From: Scytonema sp. UIC 10036
GTDB lineage: Bacteria; Cyanobacteriota; Cyanobacteriia; Cyanobacteriales; Nostocaceae
Direction of reading: 5' to 3'
NCBI RefSeq assembly: GCF_009725235.1
Contig: NZ_WJFC01000015.1
Span: 47,278-111,277, forward strand
Length of the DNA stretch: 64,000 nt
The notes below the pieces were generated by a model. The model was not told the DNA's origin. It saw only the letters and a program-made list of their open reading frames with translations, and searched no databases. Positions within the stretch are counted from its first letter, which is position 1. Each line of letters opens with the position of its first letter. Of this stretch, positions 55,188 to 64,000 are shown piece after piece. Position numbers and translations under genes: made by a program.

Positions 55188-56579
55188 CTAAAACTCAGCG
55201 CTTTCTGGTGTACGTGGGAAGGGAATGACATCTCTGATATTGCCCATACCTGTCATAAATTGCACGAGTCTTTCAAAACCAAGCCCAAAACCTGCGTGGG
55301 GAACGGTACCGAAGCGGCGCAAATCTAGATACCACCACAAATCCTCTGGCTTCATCCCTTGAGCAAGTATGCGACGTTCTAAAATTTCTAAACGTTCTTC
55401 CCTTTGGGAACCACCAATGATTTCACCAATTTTGGGTGCAAGAATGTCCATTGCGGCTACGGTTTTTTCATCATCGTCCAAGCGCATGTAGAAAGCTTTG
55501 ATTTGCACTGGGTAATTTGTGACGATGGTGGGCTTTTTGAACAGCTGTTCGGCTAAGTAACGCTCGTGTTCGGATTGTAAATCCAGTCCCCAACTGACTG
55601 GATATTCAAATTTAACGTCAGCTTTCTCTAATAGTTTGATGGCTTCTGTATAAGTTACACGCTCAAATTCATTATTAATAATGTTCTCTGCCGTTGCTAT
55701 AACAGTGTTATCAATGCGCTGGTTAAAAAATTCCATGTCTTCAGCGCAGGTTTCCATCACGTATTTAAATATGTGCTTGAGAAATGCTTCTGCTAAATCC
55801 ATATCTCCTTTAAGATCGCAGAATGCCATCTCTGGTTCTACCATCCAAAATTCTGCAAGGTGACGGGAGGTGTTGGAATTTTCTGCACGGAAGGTTGGTC
55901 CAAAGGTATAGACGTTGGTAAACGCTGTCGCCATAACTTCGGCTTCTAGTTGTCCGCTGACTGTTAAGTATGTTGGTTTACTGAAGAAGTCTTTACCATA
56001 ATCTACAGCTTTGTTTTCCTTGCGAGGTACATCTTTTAAATCTAAACTGGTGACGCTGAACAGTTCCCCTGCACCTTCACAATCGTTAGCGGTGATGATG
56101 GGTGTGTGTACCCACAAAAAACCGCGTTGTTGGAAGAATTGATGAATGGCTGTAGAGCATGCATTCCTAACTCGGAAAACTGCACCAAAGGAATTGGTTC
56201 GCGATCGCAAGTGTCCGATGGTTCTGAGAAACTCAAAGGAATGACGTTTCTTTTGCAGGGGATATGTATCGGGATCGGCTTCTCCGTATACTGTTACCTT
56301 ATTAGCTTTTAATTCTACACGCTGCCCTTTTCCTTGAGAAGTCACCAACACGCCTGCAACTTCTACTGATGCACCTGTGTTTAGCTTTTTCAATACACTA
56401 TCGTACTCTGGCAAATCTTCATTGATTACAACTTGCAAACTAGCCAAGGATGAGCCGTCATTAACTTCTATAAAAGCAAAACCTTTTAATTCCCGTTTTG
56501 TACGAACCCAGCCTTGAACTACCAGAGACTCATCAGGTTGACCATTTCGCAATACTTCTGCAATCCGTAGATTTACCAT
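55188..56579 (-). CDS. asnS: Asparagine--tRNA ligase
   Basis: This 463-residue class IIb synthetase starts [43 protein letters not shown] in pieces at ATG 56579. The N-terminal OB fold binds the anticodon. Class II motifs are present: [38 protein letters not shown] (motif 2) and [15 protein letters not shown] (motif 3). It charges tRNA-Asn. The frame extends 32 codons upstream into the neighbouring gene without support. Confidence 0.97.
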   Translation of the reverse strand: MVNLRIAEVLRNGQPDESLVVQGWVRTKRELKGFAFIEVNDGSSLASLQVVINEDLPEYDSVLKKLNTGASVEVAGVLVTSQGKGQRVELKANKVTVYGEADPDTYPLQKKRHSFEFLRTIGHLRSRTNSFGAVFRVRNACSTAIHQFFQQRGFLWVHTPIITANDCEGAGELFSVTSLDLKDVPRKENKAVDYGKDFFSKPTYLTVSGQLEAEVMATAFTNVYTFGPTFRAENSNTSRHLAEFWMVEPEMAFCDLKGDMDLAEAFLKHIFKYVMETCAEDMEFFNQRIDNTVIATAENIINNEFERVTYTEAIKLLEKADVKFEYPVSWGLDLQSEHERYLAEQLFKKPTIVTNYPVQIKAFYMRLDDDEKTVAAMDILAPKIGEIIGGSQREERLEILERRILAQGMKPEDLWWYLDLRRFGTVPHAGFGLGFERLVQFMTGMGNIRDVIPFPRTPESAEF

Positions 56580-56593
56580 ATCATCCAACAAAT

Positions 56594-56914
56594 TTACTTT
56601 AATAACCAGCCTATGATAACGCCCAATCCCCCAAAGCGAACTGCCATCCAGAAAGGTTCTTTTAAACTTTTCCAAGAGAATAATTTACTTTCTAATCTGA
56701 GTTCTAATTCTTCTAGTTGCTGTTGAATGTGCCTTAACTCTGTTTTCCTTCCAGGTTCTTTGCTGTGATGCAATTCCTCACGGCGCTGTTGCAACTCTTG
56801 TTGATGCGATCGATCTGCTTGCACTTGATTGTAACGTTCTTTGAATGCAGCAAGCGCTTGCTCTACTTCCAAGAGTTGCTCTTCCAATTCTTGCTCTGGG
56901 TTTTCTCCGTCCAT
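56594..56914 (-). CDS. Small coiled-coil protein with C-terminal membrane anchor
   Basis: The 106-residue protein is a Glu/Gln-rich coiled coil for about 80 residues ([22 protein letters not shown]) and ends in a hydrophobic segment ([17 protein letters not shown]). It is encoded 14 bases upstream of asnS, so the two probably share a transcript. I know no function. Confidence 0.65.
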   Translation of the reverse strand: MDGENPEQELEEQLLEVEQALAAFKERYNQVQADRSHQQELQQRREELHHSKEPGRKTELRHIQQQLEELELRLESKLFSWKSLKEPFWMAVRFGGLGVIIGWLLK

Positions 56915-56917
56915 TGG

Positions 56918-57130
56918 TTGTTAGTAGTTAGTTGTTAGTTGTTGGTGGCTGGTCGAATTTACCCCCCTTAATCCCCCCTTATAAAGGGGGGAAACTGAAA
57001 ATCAAGTTCCCTCCCCTTTACAAGGGGAGGGTTAGGGTTGGGTAACAACACTCAATTTGTAAGCTATTACAGATTTGTGTGTACACCGAAGCATTAAAAA
57101 GGGGGGCTATGCGTAAGTCCTAATTAAATA
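56918..57130. repeat. Intergenic repeats: heptamers and CCCCTT hairpin
   Basis: A heptamer array (ttggttgttagtagttagttgttag) covers about 56915-56945. It is followed by ccccccttaatccccccttataaaggggggaaac and ccctccccttt-acaaggggaggg, two GC-rich hairpins at about 56960-57030. No gene is present. Confidence 0.6.
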
Positions 57131-57189
57131 CAATTCTGCCAACAGCTGGGCTAAATTTGTCTATATTAACTCACTCAAGCACTCATACT

Positions 57190-57471
57190 ATGTCTCAATC
57201 AACCCAGATCCCCAAAACCAATGAACTGAGTCAATTTAGTACATTAGAATTAGCCCAGGCTCTCATGGAGAGACTGAGTATTTCGCCTAATGATTGGCAT
57301 CGCCTTAAATCTAACCGCAAAGTTCGCGCTAGCGAACAAGCCGCAGCCGCTCTTGTTTTTCTCCTAAAAGACAACCCTGAAGAAGCTTTACAAAAGCTCC
57401 AACAAGCAAGCGGTTGGTTGGATAAATCTATTTCTGCTCCACCTTGTCCAACTCATGGAAGAGAGGGTTAG
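57190..57471 (+). CDS. Small conserved cyanobacterial protein (DUF6439-like)
   Basis: The 93-residue product contains FSTLELAQALMERLSISPNDWHRLKSNRKVRASEQAAAALVFLLKDNPEEALQKLQQASGWLDKS in pieces. I recall this as a widespread cyanobacterial family, DUF6439. It is all-helical and soluble. ATG 57190 is preferred over a TTG at 57157. Function is unknown. Confidence 0.7.
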   Translation: MSQSTQIPKTNELSQFSTLELAQALMERLSISPNDWHRLKSNRKVRASEQAAAALVFLLKDNPEEALQKLQQASGWLDKSISAPPCPTHGREG

Positions 57472-57612
57472 TTGTTGGTTGTTGGTTGTTAGTTGTTGGT
57501 TGTTAGTTGTTGGTTGTTAGTTGTTGGTTGTTCACTATCACCACTAACCACTAACCACTAACCACTAACCACTAACCACTAACCACTAACCACTAACCAC
57601 TAACCACTAACC
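57468..57612. repeat. Two opposed heptamer arrays
   Basis: About nine copies of ttagttg/ttggttg (57468-57531) face about ten copies of actaacc (57541-57610), joined by a ten-base spacer. The two arrays are near reverse complements, so the transcript can fold into one long stem with many G-T pairs. It lies between two convergent genes and could end transcription on both strands. Confidence 0.8.
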
Positions 57613-57614
57613 CA

Positions 57615-58064
57615 TTAACGTCTTAAAGATAATTTAGCTTTATGTTCTAATTGTTTGCATAACCTTAACTCTGTCCCTTTCCTGTTCCACTCCACTTGAT
57701 CGAACACCTGATACAGAATACACATGCCACGACCATTCTCTGATTCGTCGGGTGGTAGATATTCTGTGGGATCTTCATAACAAGGATCTGTAGGCATGAA
57801 GCCGTCACCTTGGTCTGATATAATCCACCAGTATTGATTGTCAATTAAGGAGAATCTAACTATAACTGTTTTTCCAGGATCTAGGTTGTTACCATGCTTG
57901 GCTGCGTTCACTAGAGCTTCTTGAAGCCCAAGGCGCAATTCTGCTTGTAACATTGATGGAATCTCTGCCAATAGTAAGTCTAATATTGGACATAGATAGA
58001 GAGTTGAGGCGAAACTAATTGTACCCCAATTACGTCCTGTTGGACGGAGCGAGATATTAATCAC
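57615..58064 (-). CDS. Anti-sigma-type serine kinase/ATPase (RsbW-like)
   Basis: From GTG 58064 the 149-residue protein is a single HATPase domain: LRLGLQEALVNAAKHGNN (N-box), ISDQGDGFMP (G1) and GRGMCILYQVFDQVEWNRKGTELRL (G2 and end). It fits the RsbW/SpoIIAB group, which bind sigma factors or phosphorylate antagonists. No antagonist or sigma gene is adjacent. Confidence 0.85.
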   Translation of the reverse strand: MINISLRPTGRNWGTISFASTLYLCPILDLLLAEIPSMLQAELRLGLQEALVNAAKHGNNLDPGKTVIVRFSLIDNQYWWIISDQGDGFMPTDPCYEDPTEYLPPDESENGRGMCILYQVFDQVEWNRKGTELRLCKQLEHKAKLSLRR

Positions 58065-58489
58065 AATGAAGAACCCCGTAGCTTTCAGAGTTAGCTAGAC
58101 ATCAGTTTGCTGTCACAGGCACCCTGATCTTGTGTGAGGTGGTCGTGTTGCCTTCAAACTTGCGTCTGTTGAACTAAATTTTGAAAATGCTAGGGCGCAT
58201 AGAATCTCTTAAAAGGCATGAGTTGATTAAGTACTATACAGCTAGAGAGCACCGATCGTAAAATAAGGCAATTATTGCGAATAAAAGAGTATATTTTCAC
58301 TCTTTTCGTTGCTGAACATAACTTAGACAACTCGATTCATAACTCCAAGAGATACTTTGCTTTTTGCTGATTTATGCAAAATGAATTGCACAGAAGGAAT
58401 CATATTTTTAGCTTAATTCTATAATAGCATCTCTTGTCCATAACGATCCATAAATTTTGCTTTTGAGTTTTTGTTAAAAACCGGGAAAT
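58065..58489. other. Intergenic region
   Basis: These 425 bases are AT-rich with no convincing frame, repeat or hairpin. They should contain the promoter of the RsbW-like gene. Confidence 0.45.
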
Positions 58490-59851
58490 TCAGAGCAAGG
58501 TTGATAACGTGAGGAACGCTGCTGCTTCTACGTGGGCTGTCTGTGGAAAGAAATCCGCCGGTTGCACTCGTGTCAGCGTATACAATCCATCCTCACAAAG
58601 TAATTTGAGGTCACGAGCCAGGGTGGCTATCTTACAACTGACGTATACAATGCGAGGAGGTTTCGATTTCCTTAAGGTTTCGATAACAGAGCGATCGCAT
58701 CCTTTACGTGGAGGGTCAAGCAAAACTATATCTAGTGAGATATCTATGTTGGGCAGTAATTCTTCTACTGCACCAGTATGAAAGATGGCATTCTCAATAC
58801 CGTTAAGCTTTGCATTTAAATTTGCCTGTTCTACTGCTTCTGCTTGAAGTTCCAACCCCACAGCTTGCCGTGTTTTTTTGGCTAAAGGTAGAGTTAATGT
58901 CCCAATACCACAATAAGCATCCAATAACACTTCCTTTCCTTGTAAATTGAGTTCTGACTCAATAAAGAGCAACAATGCTTCTGCTGTTTCCGTATAAATT
59001 TGGAAAAACGTATCAGCTCGCACATGAAATTCGAGTCCGGCAAATTGTTCTTTTAAGTAAGAAACACCAGCAATACAACGGGTTTCCTCGCCAAAAATAG
59101 CATTGGTACGTTCCCGATTGCGGTTTACACAAACTCCTACAAGCTGAGGATAGCGATCCAACCACTCTTGCGCTTGGTCGTAAATTCCAGGTATACTCCA
59201 ATCTTTAACGACTAAAGTCAGTAACATTTCTCCGGTATGGCGACCAATACGCAAACCGAGATGGCGTACTAAACCTGTATGATTGTGCTCGTTGTAAATT
59301 TGCCAACCATGCTTTTGAATGTCTTGTTTAACTTCCAACAGCAGGGGGTTAAGTCGCGGATCTTGAACCGGGCATTGATTTAAGTTAATTAATTGATGGC
59401 TGCTTTTTTGGTAATAACCAGCTTGGACAAGTCCTGTCCGAGATAATCCTACAGGGTATGTCACTTTGTTACGATAACCCAGGCATTGCGAACCAGACAG
59501 CATTGGACCTACTGGTGGTTGAGCAAAACCGCCAATACGTTGCAAACCTTGAATAACCTGATGGCGTTTTGCTTCAAGCTGATATTGATAATCAATGTGC
59601 AGCCACTGACAGCCACCGCACTTATCAGCGACGATACAACTCGGTCGAACGCGATGGGGTGATTTTTCTAGCAGTTGTTCAATTTGTCCGCGAGCATAAC
59701 TGGGTTTGACATAAACCAGACGGACAACAGCGCGATCGCCAGGTACGGTATCTGGTACAAAAACGACGCGATCGTTCCAGCGTCCGACACCATCGCCGAT
59801 ATCACTTAAGTCAGCAATCTCTAATTCAATAAATTCGCCTTGTTTCCACAT
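58490..59851 (-). CDS. rlmD: 23S rRNA (uracil-5-)-methyltransferase, RlmD/RumA type
   Basis: The 453-residue enzyme has an N-terminal TRAM domain (LEIADLSDIGDGVGR, VFVPDTVPGDRAVVR), an iron-sulfur cysteine set (CIVADKCGGCQW with a later CPVQD), a SAM site LLDAYCGIGTLTLPLAKK, the DPPRKGCD loop and the nucleophilic cysteine in IVYVSCKIATLARDL. It methylates a uridine to m5U. The exact site (U1939 or U747 type) cannot be fixed from sequence alone. Confidence 0.9.
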   Translation of the reverse strand: MWKQGEFIELEIADLSDIGDGVGRWNDRVVFVPDTVPGDRAVVRLVYVKPSYARGQIEQLLEKSPHRVRPSCIVADKCGGCQWLHIDYQYQLEAKRHQVIQGLQRIGGFAQPPVGPMLSGSQCLGYRNKVTYPVGLSRTGLVQAGYYQKSSHQLINLNQCPVQDPRLNPLLLEVKQDIQKHGWQIYNEHNHTGLVRHLGLRIGRHTGEMLLTLVVKDWSIPGIYDQAQEWLDRYPQLVGVCVNRNRERTNAIFGEETRCIAGVSYLKEQFAGLEFHVRADTFFQIYTETAEALLLFIESELNLQGKEVLLDAYCGIGTLTLPLAKKTRQAVGLELQAEAVEQANLNAKLNGIENAIFHTGAVEELLPNIDISLDIVLLDPPRKGCDRSVIETLRKSKPPRIVYVSCKIATLARDLKLLCEDGLYTLTRVQPADFFPQTAHVEAAAFLTLSTLL

Positions 59852-59975
59852 AGTAGTTAGTAGTTAGTGGTTAGTGGTTGGTGGTTAGTGGTTGGTGGTT
59901 AGGGGCTAGGGGTTAATTATTCCCCCTTGTCTCCCTTGTCTACCTTGTCTGCCTTGTCCCCTATCCCCTTTATTT
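59852..59975. repeat. Composite repeat left of apcD
   Basis: The order is a ttagtgg/ttggtgg heptamer array (59852-59900), then ggttaattattcccccttgtctccc, then a nine-base array of ccttgtcta/ccttgtctg ending in ccttgtcccc. The reverse complement of this whole arrangement stands on the other side of apcD at 60640-60800. Confidence 0.75.
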
Positions 59976-60037
59976 ATGTCCTCAAGACTCGTTAAACTAG
60001 CAAATAATAAAATAAAATCACGTCAATCGCGATCGTT

Positions 60038-60523
60038 ATGACTGTAGTAAGCCAAGTTATTCTCAAAGCTGATGACGAACTGCGTTACCCTAGCAGTGGT
60101 GAACTTAAGAATATCAAAGACTATTTGCAAACTGGCGCACAACGGATTCGCATTGTCGGTATCCTAGCCGAAAATGAGAAAAAGATAGTTCAGGAAGCTA
60201 CCAAACAGCTTTGGCAAAAGCGCCCCGACTTTATTGCTCCAGGTGGTAATGCTTACGGAGAGCGCCAGCGTGCTCTATGTATCCGTGACTTTGGTTGGTA
60301 CCTGCGCCTAATTACTTATGGTGTACTTGCTGGTGACAAAGAACCAATTGAAAAAATTGGTTTAATTGGTGTCAGAGAAATGTACAACTCCCTTGGCGTA
60401 CCCGTACCGGGAATGGTAGAAGCTATCAACTGTCTGAAGAAAGCTTCTCTTGACTTACTGAGCGCAGATGATGTTGCAGAAGCAGCTCCTTACTTTGATT
60501 ACATCATCCAAGCAATGTCCTAG
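60038..60523 (+). CDS. apcD: Allophycocyanin alpha-B chain
   Basis: The 161-residue protein starts [26 protein letters not shown] and has [39 protein letters not shown], with the bilin-binding cysteine in RALCIRD. These residues identify the ApcD variant rather than ApcA. ApcD is a terminal emitter in the phycobilisome core and directs energy mainly to photosystem I and in state transitions. It is monocistronic here, as usual, and not in the apcEABC operon. Confidence 0.95.
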   Translation: MTVVSQVILKADDELRYPSSGELKNIKDYLQTGAQRIRIVGILAENEKKIVQEATKQLWQKRPDFIAPGGNAYGERQRALCIRDFGWYLRLITYGVLAGDKEPIEKIGLIGVREMYNSLGVPVPGMVEAINCLKKASLDLLSADDVAEAAPYFDYIIQAMS

Positions 60524-60639
60524 TACTTAGCGATCTACATCGCTAATACATCTATATTAGCTGGATTTTCCCCACACCGGGTGGTGGCTATGGCAGATTT
60601 TCTGTCAGGTTAGTACCGGGTTGTGGGGAAATTTTATTG

Positions 60640-60800
60640 GGGATTGGGGATTGGGGACAAGGTAGACACGGTAGACAAGGTAGACACGGTAGACAAGGTA
60701 GACACGGTAGACAAGGTAGACAAGGGGGAATAATTAACCACTGACTACTGTACGGGCGCAATGCCTTGCGCCCCTACCAACCACTAACCACTCACCCAGT
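60640..60800. repeat. Composite repeat right of apcD, inverted
   Basis: It starts ggggacaaggtagacacgg and continues as nine-base units tagacacgg/tagacaagg (about eight copies, 60654-60725), then gacaagggggaataattaacc, then ccaaccactaaccactcaccc heptamers. This is the reverse-complement order of 59852-59975. Confidence 0.75.
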
Positions 60801-60810
60801 CTAAAACAAA

Positions 60811-60833
60811 AAGCCAACAGTCCCTCTGTTGGG
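60811..60833 (-). terminator. Hairpin with T run on the minus strand
   Basis: CCAACAG, loop tccct, CTGTTGG forms a seven-pair stem. Read on the minus strand it is followed by GCTTTTTGTTTT, the form of an intrinsic terminator. No minus-strand gene ends here, so it may stop antisense transcription into apcD or be another intergenic hairpin. Confidence 0.4.
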
Positions 60834-60839
60834 CTGTCG

Positions 60840-61638
60840 GCAATTAGTGTGTTCCCTATTAATGACTCGGCTAGAGTTCAGTTGTACGTATTTTCTCAAT
60901 CTGACCATCTGGAGAATAGGATCTGAATCATGAGCACTAGTGATTGTTATCACCACAATTATTAGCAGTAAACTATATCTACAAGTTTGAGTTTATAACT
61001 CTACGGTAAGCGATCGCAGCTTTTGGTTAAAAAATGTAATATTGATTACAATTATGTAAATTACTTTCTAAGTAACGCAGTTATCAAGAACTAGATACAC
61101 CAGAATGGATGAAAAATATTATTTCTTCTGCCGTCCATCTTCTGCCCTCTGCTTTTTTGAAGTCAAAGTTTCTGAAAGCTGCTTCATGCGGGTAAATAAG
61201 TAAGTTCGTTCTACTGTTAAGATATTGGAGTTGTCAAGCTAAAATTGATTCCCTAGCATTTCTAAAATTTTTGTTGTGCGATAAACCACCAATCCAATCT
61301 TTAGGTTTTCTGTAACAATTCTGTTAAGTACTACTGTAGTAACACTCAAAAAAAATTAGAATTTTATTAACTAGAGCAAGCATGACTCTTGGCTGCAATG
61401 GTTGGATACGGAAGCTAGCGCATTCCGAACCCCATTGTAGGTAAAATTGCTGTACCAACAATTACTTAAAATTTCATGCTTTACTCAAGCTAATTTCTAT
61501 TTTATGAAATAGTCTTTATAGTTGAAATGTTGGAAATACTTAAATGCACCCCATGACGTTGGGCTTTGCCCAGGAAATTACGTATTTCCCTAGTAGATTC
61601 AAATGAAGCATCATTAGCATCAGCAGACTCTGGCAGTT
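60840..61638. other. Long intergenic region
   Basis: I see no gene, array or clear RNA in these 800 bases. The sequence is AT-rich and has short decayed pieces only. Confidence 0.45.
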
Positions 61639-61896
61639 ATGTCACCAACGCTTGTAAGTACATTGGTCTGCCTGATGCGTCTATCTTATCCCAGTCATAC
61701 TGTAAATTCTTCAATAATATTAGGTGATATCAGGGAACAACACCCCCAAGTCCCTTGGTCGCAGATTATAGGAATGCGAAACATTTTGACTCACAATTAT
61801 TTTGAAATTGACTTAGAAATAGTGTGGTCTGTTGTGGAGCGTGATTTGCCAAATCTCAAGTATCAAATTGAAATAATTTTACAAGCATTATCCTGA
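61639..61896 (+). pseudogene. HepT-like HEPN toxin, N-terminally degraded
   Basis: From about codon 25 the frame reads ILGDIREQHPQVPWSQIIGMRNILTHNYFEIDLEIVWSVVERDLPNLKYQIEIIL in pieces. RNILTHNY is the RX4HXY motif of HepT, the ribonuclease of MntA-HepT modules. The N-terminal third does not resemble the family and seems to be out of frame. The nucleotidyltransferase antitoxin MntA is not nearby. Confidence 0.65.
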
Positions 61897-62051
61897 TTAT
61901 TGAGATTGATATTTTTTCAGTTTCTAATTCTTTTAAAAAAACTCCGGCACTATTGATGGCTGGACATACTTACTTACAGAAGCGAGATAAGCTAGAATTA
62001 GAAACCAAATTGATTTACAACTTCTTGCAATAGACTAAGCAGAGAGTAAAT

Positions 62052-62366
62052 ATGGCAGCAGAACAAAAGCATACTACCTTACTTCAAGAGGCTGAAAACC
62101 GATTACGTCAGCTTCCTCCTGAAAGTATGGAAGTGGTGCTCGCTTTTTTAGCTTACTTGCATAAGACTGAAGAAAGCAAGGCTATTGAGGAATTGTTAAG
62201 TATTCCTGGTTTTGCAGCATCCTTCCGGGAAGGCATAAAAAACAATAATAGTGATGTTCTTGAAAATAATAGCTTAAACCTTGCTCAAGATGCAGAAGTA
62301 TGGGAAGCTTACTTAACTTCTAAAAAGAAATGGAAGGAGGTATACTGTCGCCTTGCAAACTCCTAA
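62052..62366 (+). CDS. Antitoxin-like protein upstream of a Doc-type gene
   Basis: The 104-residue helical protein (LLQEAENRLRQLPPESMEVVLAFLAYLHKTEES) resembles antitoxin-type proteins that precede toxins in cyanobacteria; the C-terminal 30 residues are acidic and then basic. It overlaps by about 14 bases the Doc-type frame at 62353. The pairing suggests a former toxin-antitoxin module. Confidence 0.55.
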   Translation: MAAEQKHTTLLQEAENRLRQLPPESMEVVLAFLAYLHKTEESKAIEELLSIPGFAASFREGIKNNNSDVLENNSLNLAQDAEVWEAYLTSKKKWKEVYCRLANS

Positions 62367-62511
62367 GTTTCTGTCTGTTTCTCAGGTTATAGCCATACAC
62401 CAAGATCAGGTAAAAAGCTTTGGTGGTACTGATGGTGTTAGAGACATCGGCTTACTAGATTCAGCAGAAGAACTAGCTGCATTTTTAGAACTGCATCTAG
62501 AGTGCAAGTAA
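62353..62511 (+). pseudogene. Doc/Fic-type toxin with internal deletion
   Basis: From TTG 62353, with GGAGG twelve bases upstream, the frame reads PKFLSVSQVIAIHQDQVKSFGGTDGVRDIGLLDSA, the N-terminus of death-on-curing proteins. It then joins in frame EELAAFLELHLECK, which looks like the extreme C-terminus. The Fic motif HPFxxGNKR should lie between and is absent, so the protein would be inactive. Confidence 0.65.
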
Positions 62512-62551
62512 ATCGCTAAAATAAACCTCTGTCCCCTTGGTGCGTACTGCT

Positions 62552-64000
62552 ATGACCAGCATCTCCTCTGCTCCTTTTTCTCCTGAAGAAATTGCTGATG
62601 AAGGTTTGAAGCCAGAAGAATATGAAGAAATTGTGCGACGATTGGGACGCCATCCCAATAAAGCCGAACTGGGAATGTTTGGGGTGATGTGGTCCGAACA
62701 TTGTTGCTACAAAAACTCTCGCCCTTTACTCAAACAATTTCCCACCACAGGACAGCGCATTCTTGTTGGTCCTGGTGAAAACGCAGGTGTTGTCGATCTC
62801 GATAATGGTTTGCAGCTTGCATTTAAGATTGAATCTCACAACCACCCCTCAGCTATTGAACCCTTTCAAGGAGCAGCAACAGGTGTCGGCGGTATTCTTC
62901 GCGATATATTCACAATGGGTGCGCGTCCCATTGCTGTGTTAAATTCCTTGCGCTTTGGTTCCCTAGAGGATGCTAAAACACAACGGCTTTTTAGTGGCGT
63001 GGTCGCTGGGATCGCTCACTATGGTAATAGTGTTGGCGTTCCTACAGTTGGCGGTGAAGTTTACTTTGACCCTGCTTACTCTGATAATCCCCTTGTGAAC
63101 GTCATGGCACTGGGGTTGATGGAAACACCAGAGATTGTGAAATCTGGTGCATCTGGTATAGGCAACCCGGTATTATACGTAGGTTCTACTACCGGACGTG
63201 ATGGTATGGGAGGTGCAAGTTTCGCTAGTGCAGAACTGAGTGAAGAATCCATGGATGACCGTCCTGCAGTGCAAGTGGGCGATCCTTTTCTGGAAAAATC
63301 GCTGATTGAGGCTTGTTTGGAGGCGTTTAAGACAGGGGCTGTTGTGGCTGCACAGGATATGGGCGCTGCTGGTATCACCTGTTCTACCTCAGAAATGGCA
63401 GCCAAAGGAGGGGTAGGTATTGAATTCGATCTAGATAAAATTCCTGTTAGGGAAACCGGAATGGTTCCTTATGAGTACTTGCTTTCTGAATCGCAAGAAC
63501 GGATGCTGTTTGTTGCTCATAAGGGACGCGAACAAGAGTTAATTGATATTTTCCACCGTTGGGGGTTGCAGGCAGTTGTTGCAGGAACTGTGATTGCGGA
63601 ACCTACCGTCAGAATTTTATTTCAGGGAGAAGTTGCTGCAGAAATTCCTGCCCGAGCTTTGGCAGAAAATACGCCTCTGTATCATCGAGAATTGTTGGCA
63701 GAACCACCGGAATACGCGCAAAAAGCTTGGGAGTGGACACAAACGTCTTTGCCGACTTGTACTGCTGCGGGTATTGAGATTCAGGGACAGTTCTACACTT
63801 GGAGCGATATTTTGCTCACTTTACTGGATACACCAACTGTTGCTTCCAAACATTGGGTCTATCGTCAATACGATCATCAAGTGCAGAATAACACTGTTCT
63901 GTTACCTGGTGGTGCTGATGCTGCTGTTGTACGGTTGCGCCCTCAGGAGGAGGGGGAGAGGGGGAACTCGGTGCCCCCTCTGGGGATAAGGGGGCAAGGG
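62552..64000 (+). CDS. purL: Phosphoribosylformylglycinamidine synthase subunit PurL (partial, runs off window)
   Basis: From ATG 62552 the product reads [41 protein letters not shown] and [24 protein letters not shown] in pieces, then [18 protein letters not shown] and [21 protein letters not shown], all typical of PurL (PurS/PurQ-dependent form). It makes FGAM from FGAR, glutamine and ATP in purine synthesis. The frame is open to the window end. Near residue 462, after VVRLRP, it carries a Glu/Gly-rich insert ([19 protein letters not shown]) coded by a GC-rich element, which homologues do not have as far as I recall. Confidence 0.95.
   Translation, partial: MTSISSAPFSPEEIADEGLKPEEYEEIVRRLGRHPNKAELGMFGVMWSEHCCYKNSRPLLKQFPTTGQRILVGPGENAGVVDLDNGLQLAFKIESHNHPSAIEPFQGAATGVGGILRDIFTMGARPIAVLNSLRFGSLEDAKTQRLFSGVVAGIAHYGNSVGVPTVGGEVYFDPAYSDNPLVNVMALGLMETPEIVKSGASGIGNPVLYVGSTTGRDGMGGASFASAELSEESMDDRPAVQVGDPFLEKSLIEACLEAFKTGAVVAAQDMGAAGITCSTSEMAAKGGVGIEFDLDKIPVRETGMVPYEYLLSESQERMLFVAHKGREQELIDIFHRWGLQAVVAGTVIAEPTVRILFQGEVAAEIPARALAENTPLYHRELLAEPPEYAQKAWEWTQTSLPTCTAAGIEIQGQFYTWSDILLTLLDTPTVASKHWVYRQYDHQVQNNTVLLPGGADAAVVRLRPQEEGERGNSVPPLGIRGQG
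63944..64000 (+). repeat. G-rich element inside purL
   Basis: The run aggaggagggggagaggggg is followed by ccccctctgggg-ataagggggcaaggg. The latter matches the unit in the cheA linker (tcccctctgggg-ttggggggcaatggggg). It continues beyond the window. Confidence 0.6.

Overview
The window is chromosomal DNA from a cyanobacterium, probably a filamentous heterocyst-forming one (Nostocales). The evidence is the apcD gene for allophycocyanin alpha-B, a ureDABC operon, a groESL operon under a CIRCE operator, the many GCGATCGC (HIP1) octamers, an XisH-type gene remnant, COP23, Uma2 and other cyanobacterial families, and heptamer repeats of the TTAGTGG/TTAGTTG kind. The placement within Nostocales is inference. 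I see no rRNA, tRNA or CRISPR array.

Layout. 1-2.7 kb: a membrane-anchored AAA-like/periplasmic-binding fusion. 3-7 kb (minus strand): ureD-ureA-ureB-ureC behind a methyltransferase-like gene. 7-8 kb: a MocR-type remnant and a small hypothetical gene. 8.2-20 kb: the most unusual intact locus. Four plus-strand genes encode a zinc-ribbon/periplasmic-binding receptor, a membrane vWA protein, an 1,099-residue tubulin/FtsZ-like GTPase with a C-terminal zinc ribbon, and a transmembrane Ser/Thr kinase. Four convergent minus-strand genes encode exported proteins: COP23, two trypsin-like serine proteases and a secreted protein of unknown function. This looks like a membrane-associated signalling or remodelling machine.

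20-24 kb is a nest of mobile-element debris. It holds a decayed IS982 transposase carrying two short repeat insertions, a long imperfect hairpin, a cluster of CCGTGTAWTACACGG palindromes, and an array of sites resembling Tn7 TnsB-binding sites with no tns genes. 24-26 kb holds groEL and groES with a perfect CIRCE. 27-28 kb holds a LuxR-type response regulator and a NIL-domain protein. 28.6-41.8 kb (minus strand) is a Wsp-like chemosensory locus: CheW, CheR-TPR, three full-length-type receptors (one a pseudogene), a receptor fragment, a second CheW, CheA-REC split by a frameshift in a G-rich linker, CheB, and a REC-histidine kinase.

42-51.7 kb is an accessory region of toxin-antitoxin modules and truncated genes (YhcG/DUF1016, HigA, HigB, VapC, XisH, STAND NTPase, histidine kinase), several formed by deletions that join unrelated fragments. 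52-64 kb is mostly housekeeping: LysR regulator with a divergent NhaC antiporter, GNAT, AsnS, an RsbW-like ATPase, RlmD-type methyltransferase, apcD flanked by inverted composite repeats, decayed HepT and Doc toxins, and purL, which runs off the right edge.
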